Shown: in pieces, positions 44,401-56,040 of the stretch | Layout: every line of letters starts with the position of its first letter | Position numbering within the stretch: position 1 is the stretch's first letter | Origin: Amorphophallus konjac | Taxonomy: Eukaryota; Streptophyta; Magnoliopsida; Alismatales; Araceae | Length of the DNA stretch: 64,000 bases | Assembly (NCBI GenBank): GCA_022559845.1 | Contig: CM040123.1 | Coordinates: 319,591,933-319,655,932 of the forward strand | Direction of reading: 5' to 3' | Translations under genes and position numbers: made by a program | Notes under the pieces: model-generated | What the model was told of the DNA's origin: nothing | The model's database searches: none | What the model saw: the letters and a program-made list of their open reading frames with translations, nothing else

Positions 44401-45609
44401 ATATCTGTGAAGCATTTCTTCCATATGACATTAGAAGAGCTCTGCAACATATCAAGTTAATCCCCACTCTGGATAAAGCTATATGGAGCCTATCCTCTAA
44501 TGGTAAATGCACTATTTCATCAAATTATAAGAAGATGTTTAGCTCAGAGCTGATGGAAACTCACTCTTTCTGGAACTATACTTGGTCTAAATGGATCCCC
44601 ACTAGGATCTCAATCTTCCTATGGAAAGTTACTTACAATTGCCTGCCAACTGATCTGAACATCAAATCTTCAGGCATCCCATTTTGCTCCAAGTGCAGAT
44701 GTTGTAAAGACAACCATGAGGAAGATGCAAATCATCTTTTTGCTATCAGTGAGTTGGCTCGTGCCATCTGGTCCTTCTTCAGCTCCAAAGACCTTCCTAT
44801 TTTAGGCAATACAGCGAGAGGAATTATCATTTACACCATTCAATCTGTTAAAGGAAAATCACTCTTTGGTTTGTTTTCTACTGCTATAATGGCTCACGGT
44901 CTTTGGGAGATTTGGGCTGCTTGAAATGCAGCTATTCATAACAACAGAAGCATACACCCGCACAGCTTGATCCATAAAATTTCTCTTCGGGCTAAACAGA
45001 TCATTGATCGTGCTGATCTGCAGAAAAATAATTACAGCAAGAGGAAGATTCTAGAAAATTTTGATATTAAGATCCCCGCCAGAAGGGACCTGGGTGTTAT
45101 GCGTCAAATGGAGGTGTCCCCCTTGGCCTCATTTAAAACTAAATACTGACGGTGCTTCCAAACAAGCAGGGGAATTGGGCGGTGGTGGTATCATCTGGGA
45201 TTCTCAAGGCAACCCTATTCTTGCTTTCTCTCATTACTATGCGCAAAGCAATAGCATTGTGGCTGAAGCTAGGGCCCTTATGGATGGTCTGAGATATTTG
45301 AAAACAAACACCTTCCAACCGATTCTCATTGAGTGTGACTCTCAAATCCTTGTGCAAGTGGTCAACAAGAAATGTCCTTGTCCGTGGATGATTATACCAT
45401 ATATCAGAGAAATTTGGAGCATGATCTCTACAAATGATTCCATTCTTCACATTTTTCGTGAGGCTAATAAGGTGGCTGACTCTTTGGCAAATTTTGCTTG
45501 CAACACGAAATGTAATTCTTTTTTTCTTTCGCAGCAACAACTCCCAAAGCATATAAGAGGGGTTGCTCGCATGGATAAGCTAGGAATGTCTAGCCTCCGA
45601 TTGATGTAA
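41489..45609 (+). pseudogene. LINE-2 ORF2: endonuclease, reverse transcriptase, zinc finger, RNase H (broken)
   Basis: Opens MTFIIWNIRGIG at 41489. The endonuclease keeps the catalytic Glu (VILEPKI), AGDFNC and SDHAHVL, with one stop at 41836. RT starts well (APGLDGFKGSFF, IALIPK). A short deletion near 43015 removes the FRPIS block and shifts frame. RT then continues with KLDMAKASNRLEWDF (LINE-1 has AYDR), GVRHGDPIAPYLFI and the catalytic FVDD near 43528. Stops follow at 44094, near 44237 and at 44922. A zinc-finger block FCSKCRCCKDNHEEDANHLF lies near 44690. RNase H, in another frame from about 45128, keeps TDGASK, AEARAL, ECDSQ and VADSLA and ends at 45607. Confidence 0.9.
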
Positions 45610-45745
45610 CGTTCCTTGTATTCTTTCATATTAATAAAATTTACCTCCTAGTAGTGTAATGGTGGAGTGGCTTTCTCTCTACCTCTAGTAGAGGGTGCAC
45701 TCTCCTATTGCGCCTAGGTAAGGTTTTCTAAAAAAAAGGGAACAA

Positions 45746-47246
45746 GAGAAATATATCAAAACAAAAGATAATATTTAAGAAAATCAAAATAATAAAGATA
45801 ATAATAATAACATAACAAAATAAATAAATAATTAAACAAATAATAATAACAAAATAATATATAAGTAAAAAATAATAAATATATAAGAAAGCTAAAGCAA
45901 TAAAAGTTATAAGTAAATAGAGTAAAAACTTTTGGCACCAAAGACTCCTACACCTTCGGAAATGAACTCAGCCCGCCACAGCTTTCTTAAAAGCATAAAC
46001 TTACCTCAGCCCGCCACCTTCCATCTCTTCCTCACTCCCCAGCCCACCTTCGGAACCCTAGCCCGTTACCCTCCCTCTCTTCCTCACTCCCCAGTCTCTC
46101 TCTTTCCCCTTCGATGTTGGGGTGTTACCCCCACGACGCCCCCCCCATTTGCTGTTGCTTCCTCCTTTTCCCCTCCCATCGCTCCCCCTCCCTCACCTCG
46201 CCGGAGCAACTCATCCCCCTCTCCAATGGCTGGCCTCCTTCAAGACCAACCGCCAGTCGCGTCCTCCCCAGTGCCTTGCCCATGCCTCCCTCTGCCACCC
46301 CTCTCCCTCATTTGTCACCACAAGGTGTGGTCCCCGTCGCCACCGCCTTTGCCCTACTCCGTCAGTTGTAACCCTGTAGCCGCCACCCTACACCGCCTTC
46401 TACCTGCAAGGAAGATCTCGCCCCGTTCGCCACCTACTTCGAGCGCCACCGTCATCACGGTCATCGCCAACATCGGTGCCCGGAGCACACCCACTCGTCT
46501 CCCTCGCCAAGGCCCTCTTCGTCATCACCGGCGACCTCCATTTCTCCACCGCTGGAGGTAGTGTTGCAGGGGCCCGTATCCCCCACTTGGTGGACACCGT
46601 CCTCATCTCCATTCTCTCCTCTCTTCTCCATAGATCCATCGAATAGGAGCGCATCGCCCTTATGTTCAACCTTCCAACCTGTTCCTCTCTGCTCCTGCCA
46701 TCTCTTTTCTACCTCCTCTTCTAGGGAGAATGGGGCCTTTCAGCGCAACAACTCCGTTGATGCCCTCCAGGGAGAATGAGGACTCTCCGCACCGGGATCG
46801 CCTCCAAGGTCTCCTCCATAGGACCCCATGGAAGTGGAGAGCGGGAGGATAACCTCCATTTCTCTGCCAAGAAAGACCCTTCCCCTCCCCTTTCAGCCAC
46901 ATGGTAGAACTGGCCCTAGATCTGGAGGTAGATCCGGCATTCACGGCTGCTGCAAACTCTAGATCCAGATGGTGCTTTGCATCTCCAAGTCCTCCTACAT
47001 TGACCCTCTCCCTCGGCATATCCAACTGTAGTTGTGGGTGCCGCAGATCTAGGAGTAGATCCGGCACCATTGGGAGCAGATCCGGCATCCCCGACTATTG
47101 TAAACTCCAAATCCAAACAATACTTGGGATCTCTTGTTCCTCACGTTGGGCTACCGGGTGCCCTGCCTAATGCGGACCCAGCTGCATTGTTATCCTCCAC
47201 AGCAGATCTAGTGTTGCGACCTAGATCATATTCTAGGCTTATATTG
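45746..47246. other. Unassigned sequence left of element E
   Basis: AT-rich to 45930, then C-rich with several overlapping open frames. The longest is 45932-46561, 209 codons, Pro/Ser-rich with no recognisable domain. Around 46920-47110 a short motif AGATCCGGCA recurs. I do not call a gene here. It was contiguous with 53410 onwards before element E inserted, as shown by the TATTG duplication. Confidence 0.4.
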
Positions 47247-49321
47247 TGATGAGAATCGACACCGAGCCTGTACCTTTTTTATTACATTTATGTCCTTTTA
47301 GTTTGTGTTTATATCCACGGGAAAGTATACGCGCAATTGTACGGCTTTATTGGCCAATGCGTCACTCCCGTAGATTGTGTGGTTTTTTATGCAATTATGC
47401 AGTAGGACCAGCAAGGGGGCCCTCAGCCCTTTCCCATTGGTCCATGTCACCTTGTGGGGCTGGTCAACCTTCCTAGGTGGACATCTAGAAGGGTGGACTA
47501 GTCATATGGACACATGGGGTTAAAATGGGTCAATATTCCAATGGTTGGCCACCTACCCATTCAACCTTACATATAGTCAAGGGGGCACCCCATTCCACTA
47601 GGATTAGTTTATATTTTTTGTGTGTGATTCACACTTAATCCCAGCCCTTGATTCCCCTTCCCTAGATCCAAGGGTCCACATTGCATTTGATGTAAACCAT
47701 ATATAAGCTTGTATTTTCATGTGAAATTCAATGAAAAATCAGAATTTTTGTGTGTAAGCAAGGAGCTTGGTGCGCCCCTCTCTCCTCCCCTGCTGTTCTT
47801 CCCTCCCCAACCCTAGATCTAGAGTGTTTCTACCTCCTATCCCCTCCTCTCAACCTCCGGTGATCGTCTGTGCCGCCGCCGCCGCCGCCGCCGTTCGTGC
47901 CGCCATCGAGCCGCCTCTGCAGTTCTATCTTCATCCGATCACATCAGCTTCCACGAATTGTCTGTCTCAGCCACGAGATTGGATTGATCTGAATTTTTTA
48001 TGGTGTGTTCAGCCCTTGCATCCCAAGATCCACCTAAATTTTCATGCCAAAATTCCATCGTTTAGTATTTTTACATTTTCGTCCAACCTGTCATCCCAGA
48101 TCTGCCAGGTTTCTATCTACAGTGACAGAACCTCTGAGTTCTCCCCCTCTGACCATCTTTTTGATTTGTCCAAACCCTCCCAATTTTACTGGGAGTTCTC
48201 TCCATCACCCCCTACCTCCACAAATTTTATTATTATTTTATCAGCCTTCTATATATTTTTATAAATTCGTGTTCTTCCTCTGATACAGTATTTTTAGTCA
48301 GATCCCAGATCCGACCACCCTCCACTTCCAAAATCAGAACAAATCACTACCACCTCCAAATCTAGATCCAAAAATAGTCCTGGTTTCCTTGTTCGATTTC
48401 CTACAACCTTCCAGAAGAACACATCTTCAAATTCGGACATCTACTTCACGGTCAAAGGCAATCAACAGGAAAGTTCTCTGCAAATCTGAGTCTTCGATTA
48501 CTGTACAATAGCAGCATATAAAATTCGCCAACACAAAGTACAAATCTGGTGATTTTTTCTGAAGGCCACTAGATTGTAGTACTTCGAAGCAGCTTTCCAA
48601 CGGCTCTAATCTCGTCGCATTCCGACACCGGTGCTGATCGCAGCGTCCATTTGCGCCGGAGCGCGCGCTGAAATACAGAACCGGCAGATTTCCGATCGGT
48701 TTTTCCGACCGGTGCCGAACGGAGCCGCCCGGCCTCCGGCCGGCGAACCAGCGTGCCGCCAGCCCGGGGAGCGCTTCTCCAAGTGTCTCCACTACAGCGG
48801 TACCACCGGGTCCCACACGGCCCCTCCGGACAGCAGGTGGGCCCCACGGTCGTGAACACGCGTGTAGCCGAATCAACACACGAAGCTGCCCGTCAACCCG
48901 AATTCGGTCCTCCCGGGCCCATTTGTATAGCCCTTTACCTCCCTGCGTGGAGTGGGCATGTTCCCATTGCTGTAATTATTGTGTGTTAAGTTTCCCGGGA
49001 GTACGAGCTTTCGGCCGGGTCCGTCTTCCCCACGCTGAGCGCGTGGAGGTATCGCATTCGCTCCCTTACTTGGCATTTTGCTTACTTCATATATATTTGT
49101 TTATGCCGCTGCTAGAGAGCATGTGTAGGGATATCTAGCTCGCTTTATCTATTCATTACCGCTGCTGCGAGAGAGTGCGAGACCGTCCCGTGACCCGATC
49201 TGGGCACACGAGAGAGCCGATCACCCTAGCTCATTACCGATTTCTCAACCGCGCACGTCTGACGCTTCCCTCGTTAAGGGGCAGTCACGAGCTTGTCGTG
49301 TCCGTGTCTCGTCCCGCATCA
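47247..49321 (+). repeat. 5' LTR of element E
   Basis: Starts TGATGAGAATCGACACC and ends CCCGCATCA. It has a (GCC)n run near 47875-47893 and a TATA box at 47700. Open frames here are duplicated in the other LTR and are not genes. Confidence 0.93.
47700..47707 (+). promoter_or_regulatory. TATA box of element E 5' LTR
   Basis: TATATAAG in ACCATATATAAGCTTG, about 450 bp into the LTR. It is repeated in the 3' LTR near 51793. Confidence 0.5.
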
Positions 49322-49324
49322 ATT

Positions 49325-49336
49325 TGGTATCAGAGC
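49325..49336 (+). other. Primer binding site of element E
   Basis: TGGTATCAGAGC, 3 nt after the LTR end. Confidence 0.92.
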
Positions 49337-49623
49337 TAAGTTGAGTCTAGGGTGTCCAAAAGAAAAAAAAAGAGTGTCATTTACGTCTAGTCATTAGTTG
49401 GTTTAAGTCGAGTCTAGGATCATCATATTTCTAAAACACAAAAAAAGTGTCTTTTTGCATTTACATCCCTTTACTCGGTATATCAAAAGGTGTTGTCCGA
49501 ACGTTAGGCTACGCCTATCGGGAAGGCCGCACACTTGCGCGAGTGACCTTCGGGTCAATTATCTCCGCCACGTACCAAGTCTTGGTGTACGTCTAGGGTC
49601 CTTAGTGTGCATGCATTCCAACT

Positions 49624-50910
49624 TTGCATTACTTAGGGTCGTGTCTAGTGTCTTGCCCAAATGGCCTTGCATATCCATTCCTAGGGATCCATTCCCGTAT
49701 TTTGGCAACTATGGCCCACCCATGTCGACCCGTCCAAGGTGATAGGTCCGTGTCCGAGTACATTCGGGCATATCATAAGTATTGGTTGGAACATGGCTTG
49801 GGAGAGGAGAGCAACACGGCCGCATTTCAGTTCCGGAGAGGTTTGCGCCTTCACTTCCAATTGGAATGTCTTATCCGCAATGTATTCTCTCTAGCAGAAT
49901 CCTATACGGTCGCTCTAGTGGTCGAACCATTTGAGTCACACTTCTCTCGGTATGGTGGCTTTCGACAAGCATCCACCTCCCAGCCGCCTACACCATGGCC
50001 TTCACCACTCGAGAGAGTTCTAATGTCATCCATCTCTATTTCCGAATTTGATTCGGAATCCTCTCATTTGGAACCACCAAGGCCCGAGCCACCCGTATTT
50101 CTAACGGGTACGCTTTTCATAGCCGAGCCGCTTCTTAGTTGGCTCAAGGATGGCTTAGTCCCACCTTCCTTCCCATCAATGGACCCCACACTACCACTAG
50201 TGTCAAGCAACTCATTTCATACCACCTTCCGGTCTCGTCACTATGTGGACACATTGGACGACCTTCTTAAAGGGTTAGACCGGCAGTTGACCTTTACACA
50301 TTTATTGGCCCGAGGCTTCGACCAACCCACTAGTCGTAGCTTCACCCATCCGGCCATAGGGTCCATTACCTCCGTATGTACCGCGGGTTGTGTTACCACG
50401 GAGGTTCTTCTACTTCTCCCGCTACCGGATGAGCCCGACTTCATTACTTTTCTTCCGAGGGAGGAGTCATATCTCCTATACACGGTCCCATCTATCACGA
50501 TGGATGGAGGTGACCCTCACCTTCATGAATTCCAAACATGGGACTATGTAACGGAGGAACCGAGGGGTCACGCTTTCTTTGACCCATTCGACCCCTACTC
50601 TAGTGGGTCCCATGACCCATCACTTCCTTCATACCTTATCGGGGAAGTCCACTTTCACACCCCTTTCCCACCGGTCGGGTCATCTACATCAACCAAGCCC
50701 GTCCACGATACACCTACACCCGGTTCTTCCACACCCGGCTTCCCTAGCCCTCCCATGTCTCCCAAATCCAAAGGGCCGTCCATGCATGACTGGGTCATAC
50801 TTGGACATTTAGGTGTACCCCATACCACCCATCTCCGGTTACATAACATGCATGCATGGCACACATTCGGGTGTCCTGGTCCGCCGTCACCTATGTACGG
50901 GTCGGACTAA
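49624..50910 (+). CDS. Gag-like open frame of element E, 428 codons, intact
   Basis: The only long open frame between the LTRs. Residues about 36-100 (GDRSVSEYIRAYHKYWLEHG, then ESNTAAFQFRRGLR, then FSLAESYTVALVVE) resemble the second half of the Ty3/gypsy gag core, in the form usually seen as SV-EY then a GLR block then an AL--E block. The rest, rich in Pro, Ser and Thr, is unfamiliar and has no zinc knuckle. The start is uncertain: ATG 49624 is the first, and ATG 49711 lies just before the gag-like part. That it stays open over 428 codons, while the larger elements here are full of stops, suggests selection or youth. It might package the element RNA with help from a partner. Confidence 0.6.
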   Translation: MHYLGSCLVSCPNGLAYPFLGIHSRILATMAHPCRPVQGDRSVSEYIRAYHKYWLEHGLGEESNTAAFQFRRGLRLHFQLECLIRNVFSLAESYTVALVVEPFESHFSRYGGFRQASTSQPPTPWPSPLERVLMSSISISEFDSESSHLEPPRPEPPVFLTGTLFIAEPLLSWLKDGLVPPSFPSMDPTLPLVSSNSFHTTFRSRHYVDTLDDLLKGLDRQLTFTHLLARGFDQPTSRSFTHPAIGSITSVCTAGCVTTEVLLLLPLPDEPDFITFLPREESYLLYTVPSITMDGGDPHLHEFQTWDYVTEEPRGHAFFDPFDPYSSGSHDPSLPSYLIGEVHFHTPFPPVGSSTSTKPVHDTPTPGSSTPGFPSPPMSPKSKGPSMHDWVILGHLGVPHTTHLRLHNMHAWHTFGCPGPPSPMYGSD

Positions 50911-51325
50911 CAATAGGTGTGTCTAGAGTCATGCATGAGTCGGTTTCTTATTTATGTGGTTTGTGTGTCGTTTGTTTGTCTGCATGCGTCTTATGCAAGC
51001 TCGTTGTCGTTCTCTTATGAGTAAGAGGCGAGTGGACTCACTTGATGAGTATGGGATCGGTTCCACATCCATACCCGGATCAGTCACCTATAGGGACTCA
51101 GCGGTGATTCCTAGTGAGTCTTTGAGCTGCTCCCTTCCTTTTTGAGAGTGCCCCACCCGGAGTGTCCACCTCTAGCCCATAGCAGCTTGTGCATATCGAG
51201 TATATATGGAATGAGCAGGTGACGGTCACTTGGAGTGGAGCATACCCGCGCTACTTGGCACGGTGACGGATCCGCCGGAGTACTCGAGCATCCCTACCCC
51301 TACTCGACGGGGTCAAGTTCCTCCC

Positions 51326-51338
51326 ACCCGGGGAGAGT
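51326..51338 (+). other. Purine-rich tract before the 3' LTR of element E
   Basis: Ends CGGGGAGAGT, directly before TGATGGGAATC at 51339. Confidence 0.7.
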
Positions 51339-53404
51339 TGATGGGAATCGACACCGAGCCTGTACCTTTTTTTATTACATTTATGTCCTTTTAGTTTGTG
51401 TTTATATCCACGAGAAAGTATACGCACAATTGTACGGCTTTATCGGCCAATGCGTCACTCCCGTAGATTGTGTGGGTTTTTATGCAATTATGCAGTAGGA
51501 CCAGCAAGGGGACCCTCAGCCCTTTCCCATTGGTCCATGTCACCTTGTGGGGCTGGTCAACATTCCTAGGTGGACATCTAGAAGGGTGGACTAGTCATAT
51601 GGACACATGGGGTTAAAATGGGTCAATATTCCAATGGTTGGCCACCTACCCATTCAACCTTACATATAGTCAAGGGGGCGCCCCATTCCACTAGGATTAG
51701 TTTATATTTTTTGTGTGTGATTCACACTTAATCCCAGCCCTTGATTCCCCTTCCCTAGATCCAAGGGTCCACATTGCATTTGATGTAAACCATATATAAG
51801 CTTGTATTTTCATGTGAAATTCAATGAAAAATCAGAATTTTTGTGTGTAAGCAAGGAGCTTGGTGCGCCCCTCTCTCCTCCCCTGCTGTTCTTCCCTCCC
51901 CAACCCAAGATCTAGAGTGTTTCTACCTCCTATCCCCTCCTCTCAACCTCCGGTGATCGTCTGTGCCGCCGCCGCCGCCGTTCGTGCCGCCATCGAGCCG
52001 CCTCTGCAGTTCTGTCTTCGTCCGACCACAGCAGCTTCCACGAATTGTCTGTCTCCGCCACGAGATTGAATTGATCTGAATTTTTTATGGTGTGTTCAGC
52101 CCTTGCATCCCAAGATCCACCTAAATTTTCACGCCAAAATTCCATCGTTTAGTATTTTTACATTTTCGTCCAACCTGTCATCCCAGATCTGCCAGGTTTC
52201 TATCTACAGTGACAGAACCTCTGAGTTCTCCCCCTCCGACCATCTTTTTGATTTGTCCAAACCCTCCCAATTTTACTGGGAGTTCTCTCCATCACCCCCT
52301 ACCTCCACAAATTTTATTAATTTTTTATCAGCCTTCTATCTATTTTTAGAAATTCGTGTTCTTCCTCTGATACAGTGTTTTTAGTCAGATCCCAGATCCG
52401 ACCACCCTCCACTTCCAAAATCAGAACAAATCACCACCACCTCCAAATCCAGATCCAAAAATAGTCCTGGTTTCCTTGTTCGATTTCCTATAACCTTGCA
52501 GAAGAACACATCTTCAATCTCGGACATCTACTTCACGGTCAAAGGCAATCAACAGGAAAGTTCTCTGCAGATCTGAGTCTTCGGTTACTGTACAACAACA
52601 GCATATAAAATTTGCCAACACAAAGTACAAATCTGGTGAATTTTTATGAAGGCCACTAGATTGCAGTACTTTGAAGCAGCTTTCCAACGGCTCTAATCTC
52701 GTCGCATTCCGACACCGGTGCTGATCGCAGCGTCTGTTCTCGCCGGAGCGCGCGCTGAAATACAGAACCGGCAGATTTCCGATCGGTTTTTCCGACCGGT
52801 GCCGAACGGAGCCGCCCGGCCTCCGGCCGGCGAACCAGCGTGCCGCCAGCCTGGGGAACGCTTCTCCAAGTGTCTCCACTACAGCGGTACCACCGGGTCC
52901 CACACGGCCCCTCCGGACAGCACGTGGGCCCCACGGTCGTGAACACGCGTGTAGCCGAATCAACACACGAAGCTGCCCGTCAACCCGAATTCGGTCCTCC
53001 CGGGCCCATTTGTATAGCCCTTTACCTCCCTGCGTGGAGTGGGCATGTTCCCATTGCTGTAATTATTGTGTGTTAAGTTTCCCGGGAGTACGAGTTTTCG
53101 GCCGGGTCCGTCTTCCCCACGCCGAGCGCGTGGAGGTATCACATTCGCTCCCTTACTTGGCATTTTACTTCATATATATTTGTTTATGCCGCTACTAGAG
53201 AGCATGTGTAGGGATATCTAGCTCGCTTTATCTATTCATTACCGCTGCTGCGAGAGAGTGCGAGACCGTCCCGTGACCCGATCCGGGCACACGAGAGAGC
53301 CGATCACCCTAGCTCATTGTCGGTTTCTCAACCGCGCACGTCCGACGCTTCCCTCGTTAAGGGGCAGTCACGAGCTTGTCGTGTCCGTGTCTCGTCCCGC
53401 ATCA
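51339..53404 (+). repeat. 3' LTR of element E
   Basis: Collinear with 47247-49321, ending CCCGCATCA followed by the target duplication TATTG. Confidence 0.93.
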
Positions 53405-53409
53405 TATTG

Positions 53410-56016
53410 GTAACTGGTTTGACACTTTGACTGCTCTAGTGTTGTATATGCATGTTAAAATTTTTAGTCACTAAAGGAAAGGTTTCTTTTTCAGTTGTTG
53501 CTTATTTGGCCAAATTTGTCCTCAAGGTACATGTACCTAAAAAACCTAACTCATAGGATGCTACTGAAATACAGAAGTGGAGATGGAAGGTCAGAAGAGT
53601 AAAGAAGGTTAATAGTGAGATGTATGCCCAGTGATGTGATACGGAACTCAAACTTTCTGTAAGATTTCATACTACTAGGCATCTCGATAATTTTACCATA
53701 CACTATCGAGAATGTTTTCCCAATCTTATTCTTGTATTATGTAGATTATTTTCCAAATATCAATACTCTGATAGCATTTTTTTCTAGAGCAGGTAGCTAG
53801 GAAAATGAGGGATGGAGAGGGATTCAACTGCCCTCATAATCTTGATTTTTGTGGCCGTTCTTATCCCATGCATCCACACTTAAATCATTTTAGTTCATAT
53901 TTATGTCAAGGAATTCTAAAGGCCGACCACTTGGAAAGTCGAGGTTACATTGGCTAAAGATACATATGGCAAACTTATATGCGTGAGGAATTGAAAAGTT
54001 TTCTCATGATGAACACTTAATATTTGTGGAGAATCACATTCATGATATAATTGACTCAACAAAGAAACCACTTGCTGGAAACTGTTGGTGGTTGGGTGCT
54101 AAAGACCCTCTGTAATGCTTAGCCACATGCATTTTCCTTTCTGATGCCTTAAAAAGCTCGTCACCTTATAATGCCATCTCCCACCTGCCTCTCCATCAGG
54201 TATCATCCAATCTTAAGCTATTGCGTATCTATATATAGTTTAATAATAGTGTTGCTTACTTTGCACTAATGGGTTTGTTTCTATGAGAAAATGGGATGGA
54301 CCTTAGAATTTACACTAATGGGTTTGGAGCAATAATGGGGGTTTCCTAGTTCACAATTTAAATTTTCTTCATGTGTGGGAGTTGGAAATTTGGAATAGGG
54401 AGGGGGCTCAATGGTAAAATGAGTTATTCCTGCTTCTAAGGGATAAGTGGTGTAGTTGGTTCAGAGCATGGGTGTACTTCAAGTGGGTAATACCAAAATC
54501 TTCTTATTCCTTTAAAGCTCATGGGATCCAACATGCCAAATGAATTATCATTTTTTTCCATTTATTTTCGAGGTTTCTTTCAACATTTATCTCATCCTTA
54601 GATGAAACGCCCCAACATATGAAAAATTTGTTCCCTCATTAGGTGACTATGCAACCCAGGGCTTGGTCTTATGCATTGCAAAAAGAGTGGGTTCTCTTTG
54701 TGATGTTGCCCCAAACAAGGGACATTTCTTAAGTATTAAATACCTCTACTTTTCAGGTTATTCCGTGTATGTAGCATGTTTTCTTTCAAAATCCACATGA
54801 AGCATTTCATATTTAAAATAAAAACATACATTCTTTACTCACATATTACTCTCATGTTATTTGACTATTAAAGGTTTCCTCTTTTGAAAGTTTGCACATC
54901 AACCTTCTCAAATTATGCATCCTCAATCTCTTGATATAGCCCATTTCATACTTTGAATCTAGTTCAAGCGATTTCACCATCCATGACATTTCTCCTAAAA
55001 TTAAGCTTCCACTCTTGCTCATGTTCCACTTCAGCATGGTAAGCTTTGAGATGAAATATTAGTAATATAGGGTTCTTATGTTTTGTTTTTAATTCCTTTT
55101 ATCCACCATCATTAGATTTTCTACAATTTTCTTTTGTCCATTCCCAACATTATTATGTTGTCTTTGCAGCGATGGGCTGTTGACTTCAACGAGTATGCAT
55201 GCAAAAGCCTTAAGTTGAACCATCGGAATGTAATCTTTCATGCTTTAGAAAGTAATTGTACTTCTATGTGATCATATAAAGATCAAGGTTCTGAACCGTT
55301 GATGATTAGCAGGAAAATGGAGATAGATTGTTGGGCTTGGATATTGATGAACCTCGTGCACAACCGTGTATTAAGGAATTTTGCTGATGAACTAAATACC
55401 ATGTGACTATCCTCCATGTAAACAATTTTCATATGTTGTTTGTGGATTTGAAATGAACTGAGCAAACTCCATTTGATTGGATGGGCTAGTGTATGTCACG
55501 GCCAACTGATTTGATGAAGTTAACTGACGTGTGCTTTGATATTCTTACAGGAGTTAGTGAGAAAGAAAAGTCTCCGACTAAACTGGGTGAAACTCTTCTA
55601 ACTCTTCTCTAGTTGATTCAGATTATGTCTGAATCATTTGATTCACTTAACGGTTGTGATGCAGAATCTCAAGTGTGAAATTAAGTGAATTATGAGAGAT
55701 AGATTTCAATTTTTAGAAATTGAGTGATATGGAAGACTAACTTCCAGTCTGTAATGTGACAGGTGTATCGAATAGCAATGAATATAAAGACCACATTGGA
55801 AACTTTCCAATTGGATCTTCACATGCATGTGGACCAACAAAATAGTAAGTTGTTTTGGTTGAAGGGTTGGAGGAGGCTTGTTGTGTAGATTGGATGAACG
55901 AATCCCAAGGTAACTCCCTATCTACATCTAACTTGTAAGTCTGTGTTTTGGGGCAGGTAATACTTAATTCCTTCACTTAATGTCTCATGTCTTTAGGATC
56001 ACCCCATTGTGTGTTT
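53410..56016. other. Unassigned, gene-like low-GC sequence right of element E
   Basis: AT-rich with scattered GT and AG splice-like sites and no long open frame, like introns of a decayed plant gene. Apart from the exon at 55170-55229 I could not match other exons. In particular I did not find the upstream methyltransferase motif I expected before it. Confidence 0.4.
55170..55229 (+). pseudogene. Chromomethylase-like exon (fragment)
   Basis: A 60 bp stretch bounded by TTTGCAG and GTAATC. It encodes RWAVDFNEYACKSLKLNHRN with no frame break. Plant chromomethylases (CMT, which methylate CHG or CHH cytosines and read H3K9me2) have a block of the form RWAVD-N-YAC-SLK-NHP at this place in the catalytic domain, with an intron close after NHP. 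Here Pro is Arg. Neighbouring exons, such as the one expected to encode VRNE and the LLKEW block, were not found, so this is probably a gene fragment, degraded or carried by a transposon. It could be chance, but a 20-residue match with splice sites makes that unlikely. Confidence 0.55.
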
Positions 56017-56040
56017 TGTTATTGTTTGCTTATGTCAGGA

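Larger units (their letters stand above)
39835..45737 (+). mobile_element. LINE-2, plant L1-type, near full length (about 5.9 kb)
   Basis: The same family and domain order as LINE-1, in opposite orientation. The 5' end lies about 40 bp before the ORF1 ATG, and the 3' end has an A8 tail. A short target duplication GGGAACAA is seen at 39827-39834 and 45738-45745. That is shorter than usual, so the exact ends are less certain than for LINE-1. It is more damaged than LINE-1, with more stops and frameshifts. Confidence 0.88.
47247..53404 (+). mobile_element. Element E, LTR element with a lone gag-like gene (TR-GAG type)
   Basis: A 6158 bp element with 2.07 kb LTRs (47247-49321 and 51339-53404), TG to CA ends and a 5 bp target duplication TATTG (47242-47246 and 53405-53409). 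The internal part is only 2.0 kb: iMet primer site, one open frame of 428 codons and a purine-rich tract before the 3' LTR. There is no protease, RT or integrase, so mobility would depend on another element. The LTRs differ at about 55 sites by hand count (about 97.4%) plus a 9 bp difference in a GCC repeat. Confidence 0.93.

Noticed and set aside
45932..46561. 209-codon Pro/Ser-rich open frame
   Set aside because: Low-complexity, other frames are also open, and no domain is recognised.
48569..48859. Paired open frames repeated at 52656-52946
   Set aside because: They lie at matching positions in the two LTRs of element E and carry no known domain.
53860..54120. Possible extra exons of the chromomethylase gene
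   Set aside because: Frames contain stops and I found no convincing match to BAH, chromo or methyltransferase motifs.
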